Shown piece by piece: positions 62,996 to 64,000 of a stretch of 64,000 bases of DNA. Position 1 is the stretch's first letter. Each line of letters starts with the position of its first letter. A program made the position numbers and the translations under genes. This DNA is from an uncultured Alistipes sp. (GTDB taxonomy: Bacteria; Bacteroidota; Bacteroidia; Bacteroidales; Rikenellaceae): contig CALURC010000008.1 in NCBI GenBank assembly GCA_944323075.1, positions 124,001 through 188,000 on the forward strand, given 5' to 3'. The notes below the pieces were generated by a model. It worked only from the letters and a program-made list of their open reading frames with translations, was not told the DNA's origin and did not search any database.

Positions 62996-64000
62996 ACCGA
63001 TCTTCCGTTTTGATCGAGCAGTTGCTCAATATAGGTCCGGTCGTTCGACAGACGCGGAACCTTGTTCTGTCCGCCGATCTTGCCGCGACGCTTCATCCAT
63101 GCATAAAAAGTCCCTTGCGGCACATGTGTCACCGTCGGACGCAGCAGTGTCGTATCCTTGAAACGTTTGGCCTCGTAATCGGAGTTCACCTGCTGCAACG
63201 TCTGGTCGAGCACATCGGTAAACCGTTCGGGATCGGAAGGCGGTACCTGAAATTCGATAACCCACTGATGCGAACCTTTACGACCCTCCGTCATGTAGAT
63301 CGGACCGGCCGTATAATCTGCAATCTGTGCCCCCGTAGCCTGACAGGCGGCCTGAAGCGCCCGATCGGCATTGTCGACAATCACCTCCTCGCCAAACGCA
63401 TTGATAAAGTGACGGGTCCGGCCCGTAATCCGGATTTTGTACGGAGCCAACGACGTAAACTCCACCGTATCGCCGATCATGTACCGCCACAAACCGTTGC
63501 AGGTCGTGATGATCATCGCATAGTTCTCTCCGCGCACCACCCCTTCGAGCGGAACGCACTTCGACGGATCGTTCAGATCCTTCATCGGCAGGAATTCATA
63601 ATAGACCCCGTAATCGAGCATCAACAACATGTCGTCGGCCGACGGATCGTTCTGTATTCCAAAAAAGCCCTCCGATGCGTTGTAAGTATTCATATACTTC
63701 ATCTGCGGCGAGGGAAAGATCCGACGATACTCCTCGCGGTACGGTTCGAAGTTCATCCCTCCGTGCGTAAAGAGCTCCATATGCGGCCACACCTCCAAGA
63801 TGTTGTTTTTCCCGGTGTATTCAAGCACCTTTTTGAGCATCACCAGATTCCACGAAGGAACCCCCGCAAAGGCCGTTACACGCTGCGAAACGGTCTCGCG
63901 ACAGATCGCATCGACCTTCTGTTCGAAGTCGGGGATCAACGCCGTCTCTACCCTCGGAACCCGAAACCGGGAGGCGATACGCGGCGTATTTTCGATCAGT
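62992..64000 (-). CDS. GH3 auxin-responsive promoter family protein (cut by window edge)
   Basis: C-terminal part of a GH3-fold adenylating enzyme; the frame stays open to the right edge, with LIENTPRIASRFRVPRVETA readable upstream of the TTG at 63939. Motifs: YNASEGFFGIQ near 80 residues in, TTCNGLWRYMIGDTVEF, and GRTRHFINAFGEEVIVDNAD. Plant members conjugate amino acids to acyl acids by adenylation; the role of Bacteroidota members is not established to my knowledge. It is translationally coupled to the glycosyltransferase. Confidence 0.93.
   Translation of the reverse strand, partial: LIENTPRIASRFRVPRVETALIPDFEQKVDAICRETVSQRVTAFAGVPSWNLVMLKKVLEYTGKNNILEVWPHMELFTHGGMNFEPYREEYRRIFPSPQMKYMNTYNASEGFFGIQNDPSADDMLLMLDYGVYYEFLPMKDLNDPSKCVPLEGVVRGENYAMIITTCNGLWRYMIGDTVEFTSLAPYKIRITGRTRHFINAFGEEVIVDNADRALQAACQATGAQIADYTAGPIYMTEGRKGSHQWVIEFQVPPSDPERFTDVLDQTLQQVNSDYEAKRFKDTTLLRPTVTHVPQGTFYAWMKRRGKIGGQNKVPRLSNDRTYIEQLLDQNGRSV

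Overview
This window looks like ordinary chromosome from an anaerobic gut-type Bacteroidota, order Bacteroidales, most likely Rikenellaceae/Alistipes-like. The family assignment is an inference. The evidence seen is Bacteroidota promoters (TTTG, about 20 bp, TAnnTTTG) in front of many genes, few Shine-Dalgarno sites, and Bacteroidales-type genes: the three-gene succinate dehydrogenase/fumarate reductase, a B12-dependent ribonucleotide reductase, a MerR-like regulator with a long acidic tail, a GH3-family protein and a SUF operon. I saw no rRNA, tRNA, CRISPR array, transposase, integrase or phage gene. This is core genome with a few accessory insertions.

Layout. 1-3.5 kb: malic enzyme (cut by the left edge), a solitary HsdR-N nuclease-fold protein, a GNAT acetyltransferase and a ROK regulator. 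3.7-5.5 kb: fabD and an exported beta-rich protein. 5.6-10.4 kb: a ketopantoate-reductase-like gene followed by a murein-peptide salvage module (transglutaminase-fold lipoprotein, SH3/NlpC-P60 endopeptidase, Tat-exported dipeptide epimerase). 10.5-16.7 kb: an overlooked 47-codon gene next to an ECF sigma factor, a riboflavin-kinase/S-adenosylhomocysteinase fused frame, a MerR-type regulator, a Nif3-like/zinc-ribbon pair and a CGGC protein. 16.8-20.2 kb: lipA-lipB-recJ. 20.4-23.8 kb: sdhCAB. 24-27 kb: efp and proBA. 27.2-31.2 kb: a DUF486 membrane protein, a CNNM/CorC protein and a PpiD-like foldase.

31.5-37.7 kb: a SUF iron-sulfur assembly operon (sufB, sufC, sufD, sufS) in which an SPFH/band-7 gene and a ribbon-helix-helix gene sit between sufB and sufC. 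37.7-42.2 kb: tmk, folB, nrdJ and a DUF3467 gene. 42.3-46.2 kb: a polysaccharide deacetylase-ubiX-ruvB group on the minus strand and an Xaa-Pro aminopeptidase on the plus strand. 46.4-53.2 kb: a complete TetR-controlled export operon (TetR, TolC-like, HlyD-like, two ATPases, two ABC-2 permeases) with two copies of an 18-bp inverted repeat around its promoter. 53.3-59.2 kb: proC, an XRE-cupin regulator with an acyl-CoA synthetase, tyrS and asnA. 59.2-64 kb, minus strand: GH3 protein (cut by the right edge), glycosyltransferase, deoxynucleoside kinase, NOL1/NOP2/Sun RNA methyltransferase and an Ig-like lipoprotein, with 4-bp overlaps at two junctions.

The best candidates for something undescribed are the riboflavin kinase-AhcY fusion, the SPFH/RHH pair inside the SUF operon with a palindrome in front of it, the twin-operator promoter of the efflux operon and the unannotated small acidic protein beside the sigma factor. 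No entirely new defence or mobile system is evident.
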